Assembly (NCBI GenBank): GCA_016617785.1
Contig: JADILM010000001.1
Coordinates: forward strand, 248,001 to 312,000
DNA: 64,000 nt
Direction: 5' to 3'
Origin: Sporobolomyces roseus
Taxonomy: Eukaryota > Basidiomycota > Microbotryomycetes > Sporidiobolales > Sporidiobolaceae
Shown in pieces: positions 11,737 to 23,042 of this stretch. Below the pieces are notes generated by a model. That model had not been told where the DNA came from and searched no databases. It saw only the letters and a program-made list of their open reading frames with translations. The position numbers and the translations under genes are program-made. The first letter of the stretch is position 1; the number at the start of each line of letters is the position of its first letter.

Positions 11737-13283
11737 ATGTCAGAAGAAGCGGCTTCATCTTCGTCATCGACGAACCAATTCAATCTCAACATCAAAGGTC
11801 CTTCAGATTTAAAGCTAGCCATTACGATAGGAGAAGATGCTACAGTAGAACAACTCAAAGAGGCAATCGCACAAAAGAACGCAGACTTCCCAAAGGATAA
11901 TCAACGACTCATCTTCTCAGGACGGGTACTCGCAAACGATAAAGCGCTAGGCTCGTACGGGGTCAAAAATGGTTCAGCTATTCATTTGGTAAGCTCCTAC
12001 ACGATCCTTTAGTTCAATTTGAAGAGAATTGACACAGTTTGGACGAATGCGACAGGTCAAGGGTGCTAGACCAGCGGGAAACACTTCAACTCCTGCCTCG
12101 AGAGGTCCTTCTGAGGCTGCTGGAGTACCGAGTACTTTCGGTGCAGGTCAACAAGTAATGGGGAACCCTTTGGCTCCACTCATGAACGCTCAATACGCTG
12201 GTCAACTCGGAGGGTGAGCGAGACTCGTTCCTTTCGTTTCTCTCACTTGTTCATATTGCTGACCAGGGAGAAATGAGATAGATTCAATCCATTCGCAGAG
12301 ATGGGAATCAACCCGAACGATCCGAATTACGTACAGAATATGATGAACAGTCCCGAAGTCCAAGGTCAAATGAGTAAATATCGCATCCCATTCTCTCGTT
12401 TGAATGATGCTGATCAAATCTGCTCTGTTGTAGATCAACTTCTATCCGACCCTGCAGTTCTCGATCAATTAATCGCTTCGAACCCTCAGTTACAAGCGAT
12501 GGGACCTCAAGTACGACAAATCATGCAATCTGAACACTTCCGAAACTTTATCACGAACCCTCAAGCGATGAACAACATGATGCAGATGATGGGAGGAGGA
12601 GCTGGTGGAGGAGGAGGAGGAGGAGGAGGATTCCCACCTCCAGGTGCATTCGGATTCGGTTCTGGTCAAACTCAAGCGAATGCGAATCCCTCTACTCAGG
12701 GAGGAGGAGCTCCTTCGAATTTGTTCAACCCTTGGGCTTCGACTACCCCTTCGTCCCCTCCTCCAACCGGTACCGATTCTGGCTCGACACCAGCTACGAA
12801 TCCGAATGCCGCTGCTGGACCAGGTGCTTTCAACCCATTCGGAGCGTTCGGAGGTCAGGCGGGCCAAGCACCAGATTTGAATCAGATGATGCAAAACTTG
12901 CAGCAGATGCAACAGATGCAACAAATGTTTGGAGGAGGAGGGGGAATGGGAGGGATGGGTGGGATGGGAGGTGGAGGAACTGCAGCTTCGAGTACTCCTC
13001 AAGTACCTCCAGAAGAACGATATGCTGTATGCTCTTTACCTTCTCTCTACTCCGTCGCGTTTCGGCAACCACTGACTTCCAGATTCCGTGAGAGTACAGA
13101 CTCAACTCGAACAGATGCAAGCGATGGGATTCAGCGATGCTAGTCGAAATGTTCGCGCACTTCTCGCTGCAGGTACGCTCTCTGCATCCCTCGAATCGTC
13201 TAGATTCCGCGGTACTGACAACGTATTCATCGATAGGCGGAAACGTCGAAGCCGCTATTTCCTACCTCTTCGACAACCAGTAA
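11737..13283 (+). CDS. DSK2: ubiquilin-family ubiquitin receptor Dsk2
   Basis: Six exons, 11737–11988, 12056–12213, 12282–12373, 12434–13026, 13100–13172 and 13237–13283, give 404 residues. The order is that of ubiquilins: an N-terminal ubiquitin-like domain (about 14–85, with KLAITIGEDATVEQLKEAI), an STI1 repeat region (QNMMNSPEVQGQM, then NQLLSDPAVLDQLIASNP), a Gly/Met/Gln-rich linker, and a C-terminal UBA domain (QLEQMQAMGFSDASRNVRAL ... AAISYLFDN). It carries ubiquitinated clients to the proteasome. The acceptor at 13099 is chosen because it joins PEERYA to TQLEQM in frame, as in relatives. The Gly-rich linker is encoded by GGA triplet runs. Confidence 0.93.
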
Positions 13284-13661
13284 TCCGCTTCTTCTTCTCG
13301 CGACCTCGACAGTCTTCCCTCGTTCTACTTCTGACCTCTGATTGTACTCGCTTGTTGCAAATGAAACTAATAAAGTAGTCCCTCTCGGTTTCGTCGCTCG
13401 TAAATGGCAAGTTGCAATGCGAGAATCAGAAAGAGTGCAGACCAAAGTAAAGTAGGAAGAGAACGATTAGCTGAGGTGAAAGTAGGGGGTAGGCGAGATT
13501 GCAAGGCGTAAGAGGGAAAGCGATAAAATTCGATTCGAAAACGACACGGGGAAGAAAGCTGCAAAACCTCAAGAAGAAGGGAATGATACGAGTACAAAAC
13601 ATTGTTGGATAGTAAGGGAAAGGTTTCGTAAGAGAGTACGAATTGGTACAGGATTCGCGTT
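13284..13661. other. convergent 3' region, no gene seen
   Basis: DSK2 ends on the left and the DUF1752 gene ends on the right, so this is the shared 3' UTR and terminator space. Nothing else is apparent. Confidence 0.4.
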
Positions 13662-16562
13662 TCACCACACACCCCTTCCTAGAGCAGTTGCAGTATAGAC
13701 GTCTCCAGATACATCGGGTTCCCCGTCCTCCTCCGAAGAATCACTCACGTCCGAGTCGGATTCAGGTCGTCGAGCTTTCGGGAATTGACTAGCTCGAGAT
13801 AAATCGGTAGCGAGAGTCGCTCGTCGAGGTAAAGCAGCGTGAGAAGAGACTCGAGGTAGTGGAGGATTCGCGGGTGAAGGGTGAGGTGCTCGTACTCCAG
13901 TATCCTGAGGTGGTAGGAGCTGTCGAGCTGGACCAGCGGCGGAATCTGATGCGGCGACTGGAGGAGGAAGTTGAGAAGGGGGAGGAGGAGCGAGTTGAGT
14001 CGTTGAAGCAGAGTGTTGAGGGAGGACTTGACCAGGAATGACGGGTGGTCGAGGAGCGCCGCCCATAACTCGATTTCGAGTTTGTCTTTCCCAGAGGAGG
14101 TTTCGACGAAGGGATTCGCTCAACTCGGTTGCGAGCATCGCACGACGTGTTGTACGAGGGGTCTGAGGAGGAGCCGCCATCGCTGCGGCTTGTTCGAGTT
14201 CGGCTTGTCGTTGTCGTCGAGCGAGAGCAGCGGCAGTTTCATTCTTCTCGTGTCCAGTTTGAACATCTTCATCCTCCTCCTCCGAACTTGATTCGAGTTC
14301 GACATCTTCCGGCTTGCCTTTCTTCGTGAAAGTCTGAGTCGGTTGACGTTGAGCCGGTGGAGGTCGAGACATCGTGAGTCGATCACCGAGTAATCCTCGT
14401 GGTTTCGATCCCGTTGAAGATCGCTCTTCTCGTTGAGCCATCGACGGCAGACTCGACATACTCTTGTGACCTCGTTTCATCTCGAGACTCGGTGTATCGT
14501 CCTCCTCGTCATCGACGAATTGATCAGGGTGGAAGAGTTGAGAGAGAAGACCAGGAGGACGACGTTTGAGTTCACCCGGACCTCCAATATCGCTCATCGA
14601 CGGAGATAGGTGAACCATCGAAGGTGCCCGTTTCGCGAAGAGTGCAGGTTCGACAGCACTCTTCGATCGTCCTGTCATGGGTCGAGAAGGTGGGCCGTTC
14701 GCAGTCGAATTCCTCGCGACTTCTGAATCGGTCGAGTACTCGGATCCCCAGCCTGACGATGAACCATCCTCACCTTCTTCCTCATCGTCCTCCTCATCAT
14801 CCCAATCATCCTCGTTGTCCACCTTGGCCTCGACCTCCTTCCCTTTCCCCTTTCCTTTCCCTCCTCCTCCTTGCTTCGCTGATCTCTCAGACGGTGGTCG
14901 AACCATTTGTTGTAGAGGCGAGCCAATCTTCGGGATCGAACCATTCGAAACGCTCTCCTTCGACACGCAGGATTGATGATCCTCGTCAGACTCCGAATTT
15001 GGGCTCGAAATGAAGAAGATCTTCTTGCTTGTTCCCGGGGGCTTCGGGTTCATCTTGAGTGCAGAAGGACCAGGTTGCGGCGCTCTGTGAGAGCTTGTCG
15101 AAGGAGGGGGAGGGACCTTGTCGGCAGAGAATGTGAGAGGAGTGTTTCGGACTGGAGTAGAATGGGCTCTCGATTTAGGAGGAGATTCGGCCAAGACTGC
15201 GCTTGCACCCGCTGGAGTTGGCGGAGGAGCGATCCTACCGATTTGTGGTCGAGGAGCTGAATGGGGCGGAGGGGAGGAGACGTCGAAACCTGAAGTAAAA
15301 CTTTGAGGTTTGAACGAAGCGGCGACTTCGGCACTGCTCAGGTTTCGCTTGAGGTGGACTCCGCTTGGTGCTCTTGCGAGGTGAGTCGAAGGAGTGGTCA
15401 TGGGAAGGGGTAGAGCAGCGGAAGCAGATTTGGATTTGCGAGAGGAAGAGGATCGAGCGAGTTTGACGGAAGATCTTCGTCGAGGAGGTGCAGCTTCGGC
15501 GCTTCGAGTGGTCGCAGAGGGAACAGGTGGAGGAGGCATAGAGGAGTTGGAGCCAGACAGTAGGGATGATGGTGGAGATGTTCGAGTGAGAGTAGGAGAT
15601 TCCGGTCGAGTCGAAGTCGATGCGATCGGAGGATCAGAAGGTGATCGAGAGGCAGGAGGTTTGGGCGTCGAAGTACCGGAAGTGGTGTCGACATCGGTAC
15701 AAGGGGTCTTGGAAGGTGTAGGAGGGTCGAGGAGTAGAGCGTTGGCAGTATCGAGGTGCTCAGGTGCGGAAGTTCCCCGAGATTCGAGTGAAGGTTTCGA
15801 AGACGGAGCGATAGGGATTTCAGCGAGGCTTCGTGGTCGTTGGGGGAGAGAGATCGTCGGCAAGATGGAAGAGTCGGTGATCATCCTTTGCAGCGAATCA
15901 CCGCTTATCGTTGACGTTGTTCTCCATTCCCTCGATAATCCCCTCGAAACGAATGTCGGTCTCGTTTGACGTCCAACAACTGCCGCTGGGACCGACACAG
16001 TTCTCCCTCTAGGCTGCGAAAGTTGTACCGGTGTCGATTCCTCCTCGACTACACTCCGCCGAGTCGCCTGGTCGTCTCGTTCCTCGACTGATTCACTTTC
16101 ACTTCCCGAAGTCTCCTCCCATTCTGGATCACTCCATCCTGCCTCAACTGCTTTCTGCCTCACGTCTTCTTCCGTGACTTGTTCACTTGCTCCTCCTTCT
16201 GATTCTGCTCTGCTCCGTCTCAATGCGGTCGAATCCCTCCTACCAGAATCGAACCATAATCTCCAGGACAGATTCTCGAGCCGTCGGCCGTTTTGTAGAT
16301 TGTCCTTGCATCGAGTGAACACTGTATATACGATGTATAAGCGAGTCAATAAAACCGATGAGAAGTGGGAAAAGTGGGAAAGATCTCGACAGGAGGTTTG
16401 AATGGGTCGATCATGTGAAAGGGGTGTGTGTGAGGACATGGTTCGAGGAGAACTCGACTTACCAGACCATAATTCGCTAAGAGACTCGTTGTCCAATTCT
16501 CCCAAACTTGATAACGAGTCGGGAGCGAGAGCGAGAACATGAGTTGGAAGAGTCGAGTGCAT
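13662..16562 (-). CDS. DUF1752 (AreA/GATA-like N-terminal domain) protein, Mks1-like
   Basis: Two exons, 16562–16463 and 16321–13662, encode 919 residues. Joining them creates the diagnostic motif ELWSVFTRCKDNLQNGRRLE followed by NLSWRLWF (about residues 30–57). This is the GATA/AreA N-terminal DUF1752 signature found in fungal nutrient regulators such as Mks1, Reg1 and Gat1 relatives. No GATA zinc finger follows. Instead the protein is long, Ser/Pro/Glu-rich and disordered, with a central KKIFFISSPNSES element and acidic stretches (for example DDEEDDEEEGED) that resemble the DUF3295 region of the same fungal architecture. A regulatory role in nitrogen or carbon signalling, perhaps as a phosphatase adaptor, is inferred from the family only. 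Confidence 0.78.
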   Translation of the reverse strand: MHSTLPTHVLALAPDSLSSLGELDNESLSELWSGKSSSPRTMSSHTPLSHDRPIQTSCRDLSHFSHFSSVLLTRLYIVYTVFTRCKDNLQNGRRLENLSWRLWFDSGRRDSTALRRSRAESEGGASEQVTEEDVRQKAVEAGWSDPEWEETSGSESESVEERDDQATRRSVVEEESTPVQLSQPRGRTVSVPAAVVGRQTRPTFVSRGLSREWRTTSTISGDSLQRMITDSSILPTISLPQRPRSLAEIPIAPSSKPSLESRGTSAPEHLDTANALLLDPPTPSKTPCTDVDTTSGTSTPKPPASRSPSDPPIASTSTRPESPTLTRTSPPSSLLSGSNSSMPPPPVPSATTRSAEAAPPRRRSSVKLARSSSSRKSKSASAALPLPMTTPSTHLARAPSGVHLKRNLSSAEVAASFKPQSFTSGFDVSSPPPHSAPRPQIGRIAPPPTPAGASAVLAESPPKSRAHSTPVRNTPLTFSADKVPPPPSTSSHRAPQPGPSALKMNPKPPGTSKKIFFISSPNSESDEDHQSCVSKESVSNGSIPKIGSPLQQMVRPPSERSAKQGGGGKGKGKGKEVEAKVDNEDDWDDEEDDEEEGEDGSSSGWGSEYSTDSEVARNSTANGPPSRPMTGRSKSAVEPALFAKRAPSMVHLSPSMSDIGGPGELKRRPPGLLSQLFHPDQFVDDEEDDTPSLEMKRGHKSMSSLPSMAQREERSSTGSKPRGLLGDRLTMSRPPPAQRQPTQTFTKKGKPEDVELESSSEEEDEDVQTGHEKNETAAALARRQRQAELEQAAAMAAPPQTPRTTRRAMLATELSESLRRNLLWERQTRNRVMGGAPRPPVIPGQVLPQHSASTTQLAPPPPSQLPPPVAASDSAAGPARQLLPPQDTGVRAPHPSPANPPLPRVSSHAALPRRATLATDLSRASQFPKARRPESDSDVSDSSEEDGEPDVSGDVYTATALGRGVW

Positions 16563-17809
16563 CTTCTCGGAGCGCTGTTGAGAGGGTTCGAGATGGCGTG
16601 TAGTACTAATTGAATGAAGAACTCCTAATTTCCCTTGTTGCTATGCTGAACTGATGAGGAGCGAGAGTAACCGGTAAAGTCGAGTCGATCGAATTCGGAG
16701 AGGATTGAGTGGGAAGAACTCGCGATTCCTGTCATCGGATCACTTGTATTAGCTTCAGTGAGATCTGTCGAGTAGATAGAGAGTACCGCTTACCGATTTC
16801 GAGGTGTTGAGAGGGTGAGAGGGGCTTGGTGAAATCGCTCTCGCTAATAGCTAGCTAGCCTCGCTTGTTCGAGGACGACTCGCTTGATTCGGGTGGATCG
16901 AGGTTGTGGGAGGTATACACCTAGTGTCGTTGTTGAGATGTCGGAAAGAAAGAGAGTGACGAGAAAAGTATGGAGCTCCTTCTGGTACCGCCGGCTTCGA
17001 ATTCGAAGTTTTGGTGAACTCGTGATTGATTTCTCGCAAAACTTGCTTCTTTTTGCGGTTGTATCTCGACCGACTCTGTCTCTTTTTCGCTTCTCATTTG
17101 CTTTCGATCTCACCCACCATCGATACCTGCCTCCCCAGCAAGAATCACCCCCACGAGATTGATTGACCCCTCTTACGCTGCGAAACACGCTCAAAAATCG
17201 AATGAGGACTGGCTTGATACAGTACATACACTTTGACTCTGCACTCCCTGCTGACATTGTCGACGTGATTTCTCGGCTTATGCTGCATTCGAGCTGTCCT
17301 TGAGCGCTCTGAGCTCAGAGAGAGACACTTTTCCCATTTCTGGGAAACCTTCTTTCGTGGCACTCGTGACCTTAACCTCGTCTTTTCGATTACAATTCTC
17401 CGAGCGTCCCACCCACAGGTCGGGTTTCATTGATCGCGAACGACAGTGGCTCGAGAGGGACAAACCAACGAGAAAGAGCAATTCTCGCAAGCACGGATAA
17501 CAGATTACGAATGTAAACAGATCTGTACAGACTACTATGCAATTCCAAACGACAAGAAGAAACCTGAGAACCAACTGAAACTGATGAAGCCCTCGAAACG
17601 AAACGAAACGAAAAAAGTGACCAAAAGAAAGGAAGATGATGATATGAAACGTCGTAAACGGGGAGGATGGGGATGCACAATGGAACAGATTCCGGTGGGT
17701 GAACAGAGCTGAGCGTGACTGTAGAGAAGAGGCACAAATCAGCGAAAACGACGAAAGAATGAGCTAGATAACGAGAGACTTACTGCTTATATGAATTTTG
17801 AGACGATGC
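16563..17809. other. intergenic, promoter of DUF1752 gene; no gene seen
   Basis: About 1.25 kb with the 5' side of the DUF1752 gene on the left and the 3' end of the next minus-strand gene on the right. I checked for tRNA-like stems and splice-joined exons and found none that I can support. Confidence 0.4.
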
Positions 17810-19579
17810 CTAGGCGACAGCGACTGCTGCTTGGTACATTTCGGTCTTCGAGAGCCTCCTAGCGGATTTTGGGGGTCGAGGAGGGAGATTCGTTTTGCCG
17901 AAAGAAGTCAGGAAATCGACGGAAATCGAGCGAGAGTGTCTGCGTTTCGAAGGATTCGAGCTGCGAGCTTCGAGGGGCGGGTTTGATGGTGCAGTGTGAG
18001 AGACGGCATGGAGGAGTTGCGAGGCGAGATCGTGGGATGAGCGCTTTTGAAGGAACGGTTTCTGTTGCGGGAAACTCGGAGTCGAGGGTGAAGGGCGTAA
18101 AACGGGAGAGAATCGAGCAGAGGTCGACAAGGTCGCAGAATTAGGAGAATTTCGTGTTGCTGGGCGAGTGAGAGGGGACTCGGGGACCGAACGCAAGCAG
18201 GGTAGGGAGGAGAGTTGCTCGGAAGACCAAGATTCGGCGTCGTGGAATTCGTCGGTTCCGTCAGAGTCCTCTCGGCAATGGATACTAGGACGATCCGATT
18301 GATCTTGTTTGTGGTAGGAGGCGAGGGAGATGATCGAGGACCGGCGACTGGACGATGCGTAGAGGAGAGGAGGGAGAGAGTGGGCGATACTCGTGAGTGA
18401 ACATGGTCGAGGTTTCGCGGCGGCAGTCGTACGCGGCTGATGCGATACTGTCCGGTTTCGAGGTCGAGACTGGAAAACGAGTGCAGGTTTCTCTTCGTTC
18501 GGCTCTTGCTCCTTTCCGACGATGATATCCATCCAGGCGTCCATGAGGTCTTCCTCCTGTTTCGCCTGAACGGTCTTTGAGGCGAGTGAGGGAATGATAG
18601 CTCCATGGGCTTCGAGAGGACGTGATTGTCTCCGTCGGAGGAGAGCGAAGGGGCGGTGGTCTTTGCGAATTTCGAGGGGAAAGGGAGAGCTCGCACGCGT
18701 AGATGGGGTATCAGTAGTAAAGGTGCTCGAAGAGGTTGAAGAGTACGGGAGAGTGTCGAGGACAGGAAGAGTAGCGGAATAAGTCGATGAATCTGCTACG
18801 CCAAAACAGGTAAGTTTGGGTCACCGGAGAGAAACTTGCAAAAAGCAAGAAGCCTTACCAGTGTCGTAAGAGCCCGAACGCTGATACTCCATTCTCTGCG
18901 ACCGTCTGAATCGATCAAACGGTTTCTTGTCGAAGGAAGACTCCGTCGGCGAAACCTCCAACTCTTTCACCAAGAACCCTAAACCCGTTTCCCCCTTGAA
19001 GAGCTCCTCTAGCGACAGATTGCGAACTTTCTCTTCAAAGACTTCCTCCTCCCTCGACACATGTCCTCTCCTCAACTCCGGGTAACCTGGGTTTGCATCG
19101 ATGAAATTGCCATCCCAAAGTGGATCGTCGACCGTGTCGACTTCGTCTTCAATGGCGAGAGCAGGAACGGGTTTGCGTCTTACACCAGCACGCGTGCTAG
19201 GTCGAGGAACGGAGTAGTCGTGCTGAGGAAGAGGAGTGGGAGTTTCGCTGTGTCGACGAGGTAAGTCGGCGAGAGAAGCGATATGAGAGTCGTCGGGAGA
19301 AGCGATGGTTGAGCGCCGTTGGGCAAGGGAGGTAGATACTGTCTGATAGTGAGGTGTACGAGAGTGGGAACGAGGGGAAGGGCGCCAGGCTGCAGCGGGA
19401 AGAGAGAAAGTGCTGAGGAAGGTTCTGCTTGATCTTTCGCTCGACCTCGACCAGCTGTCCATTTTCGGTAGAGTTGAAATATAGGTCGGTCCTGTCCATG
19501 TCTCTTCAAGGAGTGTCTCCTTCTTGTCGTCCTCGAAAGGGTGGTTGGTGGTTCGCGAGAAAGGTGAAGGAGCTCGCAT
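17810..19579 (-). CDS. unrecognised Ser/Arg/Pro-rich protein
   Basis: Two exons, 19579–18859 and 18792–17810, join in phase 1 to 567 residues; starting at the internal ATG at 19462 would give 528. No known domain is recognised. Ordered-looking islands are IEDEVDTVDDPLWDGNF, EEEVFEEKVRNLSLEELFKG (residues about 160–195, a likely helix) and QAKQEEDLMDAWMDIIVG around the middle. The C-terminus, SARRLSKTEMYQAAVAVA, is a short amphipathic segment. Many Ser-Pro and Arg-x-x-Ser sites suggest a phosphorylated adaptor; that is speculation from composition. The donor is GTAAGG and the acceptor is GTAGCAG. Confidence 0.65.
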
Positions 19580-20645
19580 GGAGAGAATTGGATGTGCGAA
19601 TCGAGTGTGAGAAGAAGTAGGCGTAAGATGAGGATGGAGAGATGGGTGGGGCTCGTTCGAGTCGAGGTAGCGGTTGGATAGATCTGTGCGAAGACGAAAA
19701 AAGAGAGTTCAGCGAGGTTCCCTCAAGCTTTGCGCTTCCCGTGACTTCGACCAGGGGCGAGCGGTCTACAACTTACTTTCTGAGTGTTCAGCGAGGGCTT
19801 GAGATCGAGTCCGGCTCGATTCGATGAGTGAGAAGGAAGTCGAAGTGATCGATTCGTGAAGGAGGGTACCGGCTCCTCAAGATCTTCGGTTGGTCGTGCA
19901 GCGATAGGCGTGGGTCGTAGAAAGATAACGGAGGGTGTTCAAGAAGCGGAAGAGTCCAGGAGCAGAGGAGGAGCAGATGAAAGAGGAGGAGAAGATTCTT
20001 TGGGATCCTTTTTTTCTCTTCGATTGAATTTAGCGTTGAGTATGAATGTAATTTGGGGTTCGGTACCTTTGTGTTTCACAGGCTCTTATCGCTTAAGCGG
20101 AAGAAAAGGATCAACAAAATGAAATCAATCGGAGAGGCACGTTTGTGCAATTTCCGAAGGGGGAAATGATCTTGAGGTCCTTCGAGTCTCGAAGTGTGAA
20201 GATCGCAAAAGTCGATGCTCAAGATGGTAGTGTTGTCCTCGGGTAGTCGGACAACGAGAGCGTGCCCGCGACTTCGTGCCGCGAAAAGGAAAGGTCCGAA
20301 CGTTTCTCGAGCAGACTCTGTGAACAGTGCGAGTCGGCGAAGAGCCTTGCGTTGCCCGTCCGATGCTCGTATCGCTGTGCGCCAGAGTCCCGGTGACTAG
20401 GATACGAGAGAACGGGATCGAGTTGCAGAACATTTACAAGGGAACTTGCGAAACGAGAACTGGGAGATTGAGAGCGACGGCGTTGCTAGAGGAACGAAAG
20501 GAGGAAAAGAAATAATACGACAATGTAGTGAATGCGAGAACGGGGACGATACGGAATAAGGATCTTTGTTGGCTTGTAAAGTTGAGGAACGGAACATCGG
20601 AAATTGAGACTGGACTGTGAGGTTGATAGTCGAGTGAACGGGAAA
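19580..20645. other. intergenic, no gene seen
   Basis: About 1.07 kb between the 5' end of the Ser-rich protein gene and the 3' end of UBC8. Only short frames without exon logic. It presumably holds the promoter of the left gene and the UBC8 3' UTR. Confidence 0.4.
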
Positions 20646-21946
20646 CTAGACCTCCATGTCCGCTGCATCGTCCTCTCCTGCACTATAGTTGTTGTTGTCG
20701 TCGTCCTCCTATCGAAAGCGTACGCCGAAACATCCAAATCAGTTAAATCGTCAAAGTGTTGTAATCGAGAGCGAACAGCCTACATCTTCGTCACTCTCGT
20801 CTGAACCATCCTCATCGCTGTCTGCTGAAGTACCCGAGTTTGCAAATCTTGTCACGTATTCTGCATCGACGAAACATCATAAGCTCACGACCTTCTCTCG
20901 CGAGTGAAGCTCGAGGAGATGAAAAAATGCAACTCACCCTTGACTTTCGCATCATACGATTTCTGATCCCGCATCAATAACGCTGCAGCCTCGCCATTGA
21001 GAGGATCCGCTGCGTTCGGGTACCGAAGGAGTTGAGGGAGGAAAACCTCGAAAATGTTGATCATGTCGAACATTGGTGACCAAGTTTGATTGATCACGTC
21101 GAGACAGACTGATCCCGATAGCTCGTCGATGTTCGCTGTTGAACCGAATCGAATATTCGAGGGAAAAGGTCAGTCTTCGAAAGTTTCGCAAAGGATACTC
21201 CAGCGGTCTCTCAGACTTAGAACCAGGTCTGAAGCAGACTGCCGAGATAGGAAACGAGTGGACGCACGGTGGAAGATCTTGTTCATGAATCCAATACTCG
21301 GTGACTTGTAAGGGTACCCGTCAGGTAATTCGACATGAATCTTCCAAACTCCTCCTGCGAAAGGTGCTGCACAATGAGAAAATTGTCAGTACCGGGTCCA
21401 AGGAGAAGGTAAAGCTCATCTAGAGCCTTTTGCTGTACTCCAGTTTGCCCGTCGCGAGTAACCTAGCTGTCTCCTTGCGCCGATAACGATTCCGAGCGAG
21501 TCTCAAGGATCCCTCAAAATCGCGATCACTTCTATCTCGTTCCTTCCCGCTTCCTTCGTATTGCCCGAGCTTGTTACACCTGATTTTCCGTGCCGCGTGA
21601 ATGTGCGTTAGGAATGGGACTCACTTTCAACGGGACCTTTGAACTTGACATAGAATTCTTGCATGTTATCATTGACGAGTGTAACTTCGTAATCGCTCAT
21701 CAAGCTATAGATGATCGATTAGAAGATAGTTGCAAACGTCAGAGTTGCGAAGTGATTCGAGGTGAAGGCGAATCGGGAGGAAAGAGTCGAGAGTGGGGGA
21801 TGAGAGAGGGAGTAGTCAGCTCTTCCGGCGAGGCAAGCATAGAGGTAAGCATTCACAGTGACTTACAGCTTCATCACGTCTGTCTCGATACGACGTTTGG
21901 GAGAACTGTGCAAACGAGATAAACCAAGAGATGTCAGACTCATCAT
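20646..21946 (-). CDS. UBC8: ubiquitin-conjugating enzyme E2, Ubc8/UBE2H type
   Basis: Six exons, 21946–21867, 21704–21625, 21366–21268, 21135–20938, 20860–20784 and 20708–20646, give 198 residues. The core reads [20 protein letters not shown], then [20 protein letters not shown], then the active-site segment [16 protein letters not shown] with the catalytic Cys in SVCLDV. This matches Ubc8/UBE2H, including the LLMSD and HPNID stretches. Yeast Ubc8 works with the GID/CTLH ligase in glucose-induced degradation. The C-terminal tail is very acidic ([18 protein letters not shown]), as in relatives. The start at 21946 is the first of two adjacent ATGs in frame with KRRIET. It lies only 32 bp from the end of the inverted-repeat arm, so its promoter is largely repeat sequence. 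Confidence 0.93.
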
Positions 21947-21977
21947 TTTCAACAAGGAAGAGTGTTGGACTTATCAT

Positions 21978-22352
21978 GATCGATCTTGAGGTGGTATCTA
22001 GTAGTCCTGAAGTATTCGAGGAGGAGGTCTGTTGGTTTGAAGTGAGAAGTGAGAAGTGAGAGGGAAGAATGCAAAGTGATTCAACCGCTTTCAAAGTTCG
22101 TCCTCGAAGAACAAAGACACGTTCAAACTCACGAGTGTTTGATTCCTATCTCAGCGGTACTCTCTGGATCGTTCCTCGGTTCTCTGAGGATGAAGAGGAT
22201 GTCCAGAGACTGCTCAACAAGTATATACGCTTTTTCTCGCGACGGGCTTCATCGAATCATTCAGGCCGTGTGGTCTAGTAGTATGATTCGCCCTTAGGGT
22301 TCTGCACTCATTTGGGCGAGGTCCAGGGTTCAATTCCCTGCTCGGCCCCCTT
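21978..22352. repeat. left arm of long inverted repeat (tRNA-Pro bearing)
   Basis: These ~375 bp recur, apparently base for base, as the reverse complement at 35202–35576. The match starts at GATCGATCTTGAGG (left) and ends in the T run after the tRNA. Outside these limits the two sides diverge at once. The arm holds a tRNA-Pro gene and about 290 bp of non-tRNA sequence, so this is a duplicated segment, not only two similar tRNA genes. Confidence 0.9.
22264..22348 (+). tRNA. tRNA-Pro(AGG) with 13-nt intron
   Basis: Acceptor strands GGCCGTG and CTCGGCC pair except for a T·T at 6·67, which yeast tRNA-Pro also shows as I recall. The D region is GTCTAGTAGTATGAT, the anticodon stem CGCCC/GGGCG, and the loop TTAGGG-T with anticodon AGG. 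About 13 nt (TTCTGCACTCATT) lie between position 37 and 38, the normal place for a nuclear tRNA intron. The T arm is CCAGGGTTCAATTCCCTG. The D loop has AG where the conserved G18–G19 pair is expected. Confidence 0.85.
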
Positions 22353-23042
22353 CTTTTTGTTTTTCTCAGCGATGACCTTTTTCGTCCTCTCCCTTTGCTT
22401 CCGAGTATCCCTCCCGTCAAGTCCCCTGCTTCGACTCGACGTTGATCCCGTCTGGACTCGAATGGACTTTGGCACCGAATCGAGCTCGATTCCGAAACGA
22501 CAACTCGTTTCTGCTCCCTCCTATGCTTCCGCCATACATCTAGATCCCGGCCTAGCTCTCTTCAAAAGAGAATGAAGCACTCGAACGGTGTTGTAAGAAA
22601 GTCAATTAGAGTCTAGGCTGATTTGCCGTGCTCTGTGGTCTTGCTTCTGCGAGGTCGTCCACCGCGCCTTGATCATCGATCATGGGGCACTAGTATCAGA
22701 CGCGGTACGGTCACGATGAAGCTATCGGCTTGCTAAGGCACCATCAATTTGACTCGACAAAGTCTATAACCGTCCAGCGCAGTTTTGCCTACATCCGCGC
22801 CCAGCTCACTCTAGAGAGCTCCACATTGTTTGGTGCAGCATGTGAGGTATCGCTCTTATCAAGAAGTCAGAGCGCTACAGACTTTTCCGAGCGCTTCGAA
22901 ATCGAGAGGTTGGAGCGGAGACATGCAGCGGTCTTCCGCATGTGACATGTGACGTCTTCCGCGGTCTTTGGGTTCCCGACAATCAGCGGAACCCATGTTT
23001 GTCTTTTTCTTCCCTATACCTCGCTTCTGCTGGCCCTCTCGT
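22353..23042. other. intergenic inside the repeat-bounded block
   Basis: About 690 bp right of the left repeat arm. No gene, tRNA or repeat that I can support. Confidence 0.35.

Noticed and set aside
12490..13002. Minus-strand open frame rich in Ser and Arg over the DSK2 linker
   Set aside because: It is the reverse complement of the GGA/CAG-rich Dsk2 linker and has no exon logic of its own.
22049..22297. 82-codon ORF present in two identical copies (also 35257–35505)
   Set aside because: The identity is due to the inverted repeat; the frame runs into the tRNA gene and has no protein signature, so I do not call it a gene.
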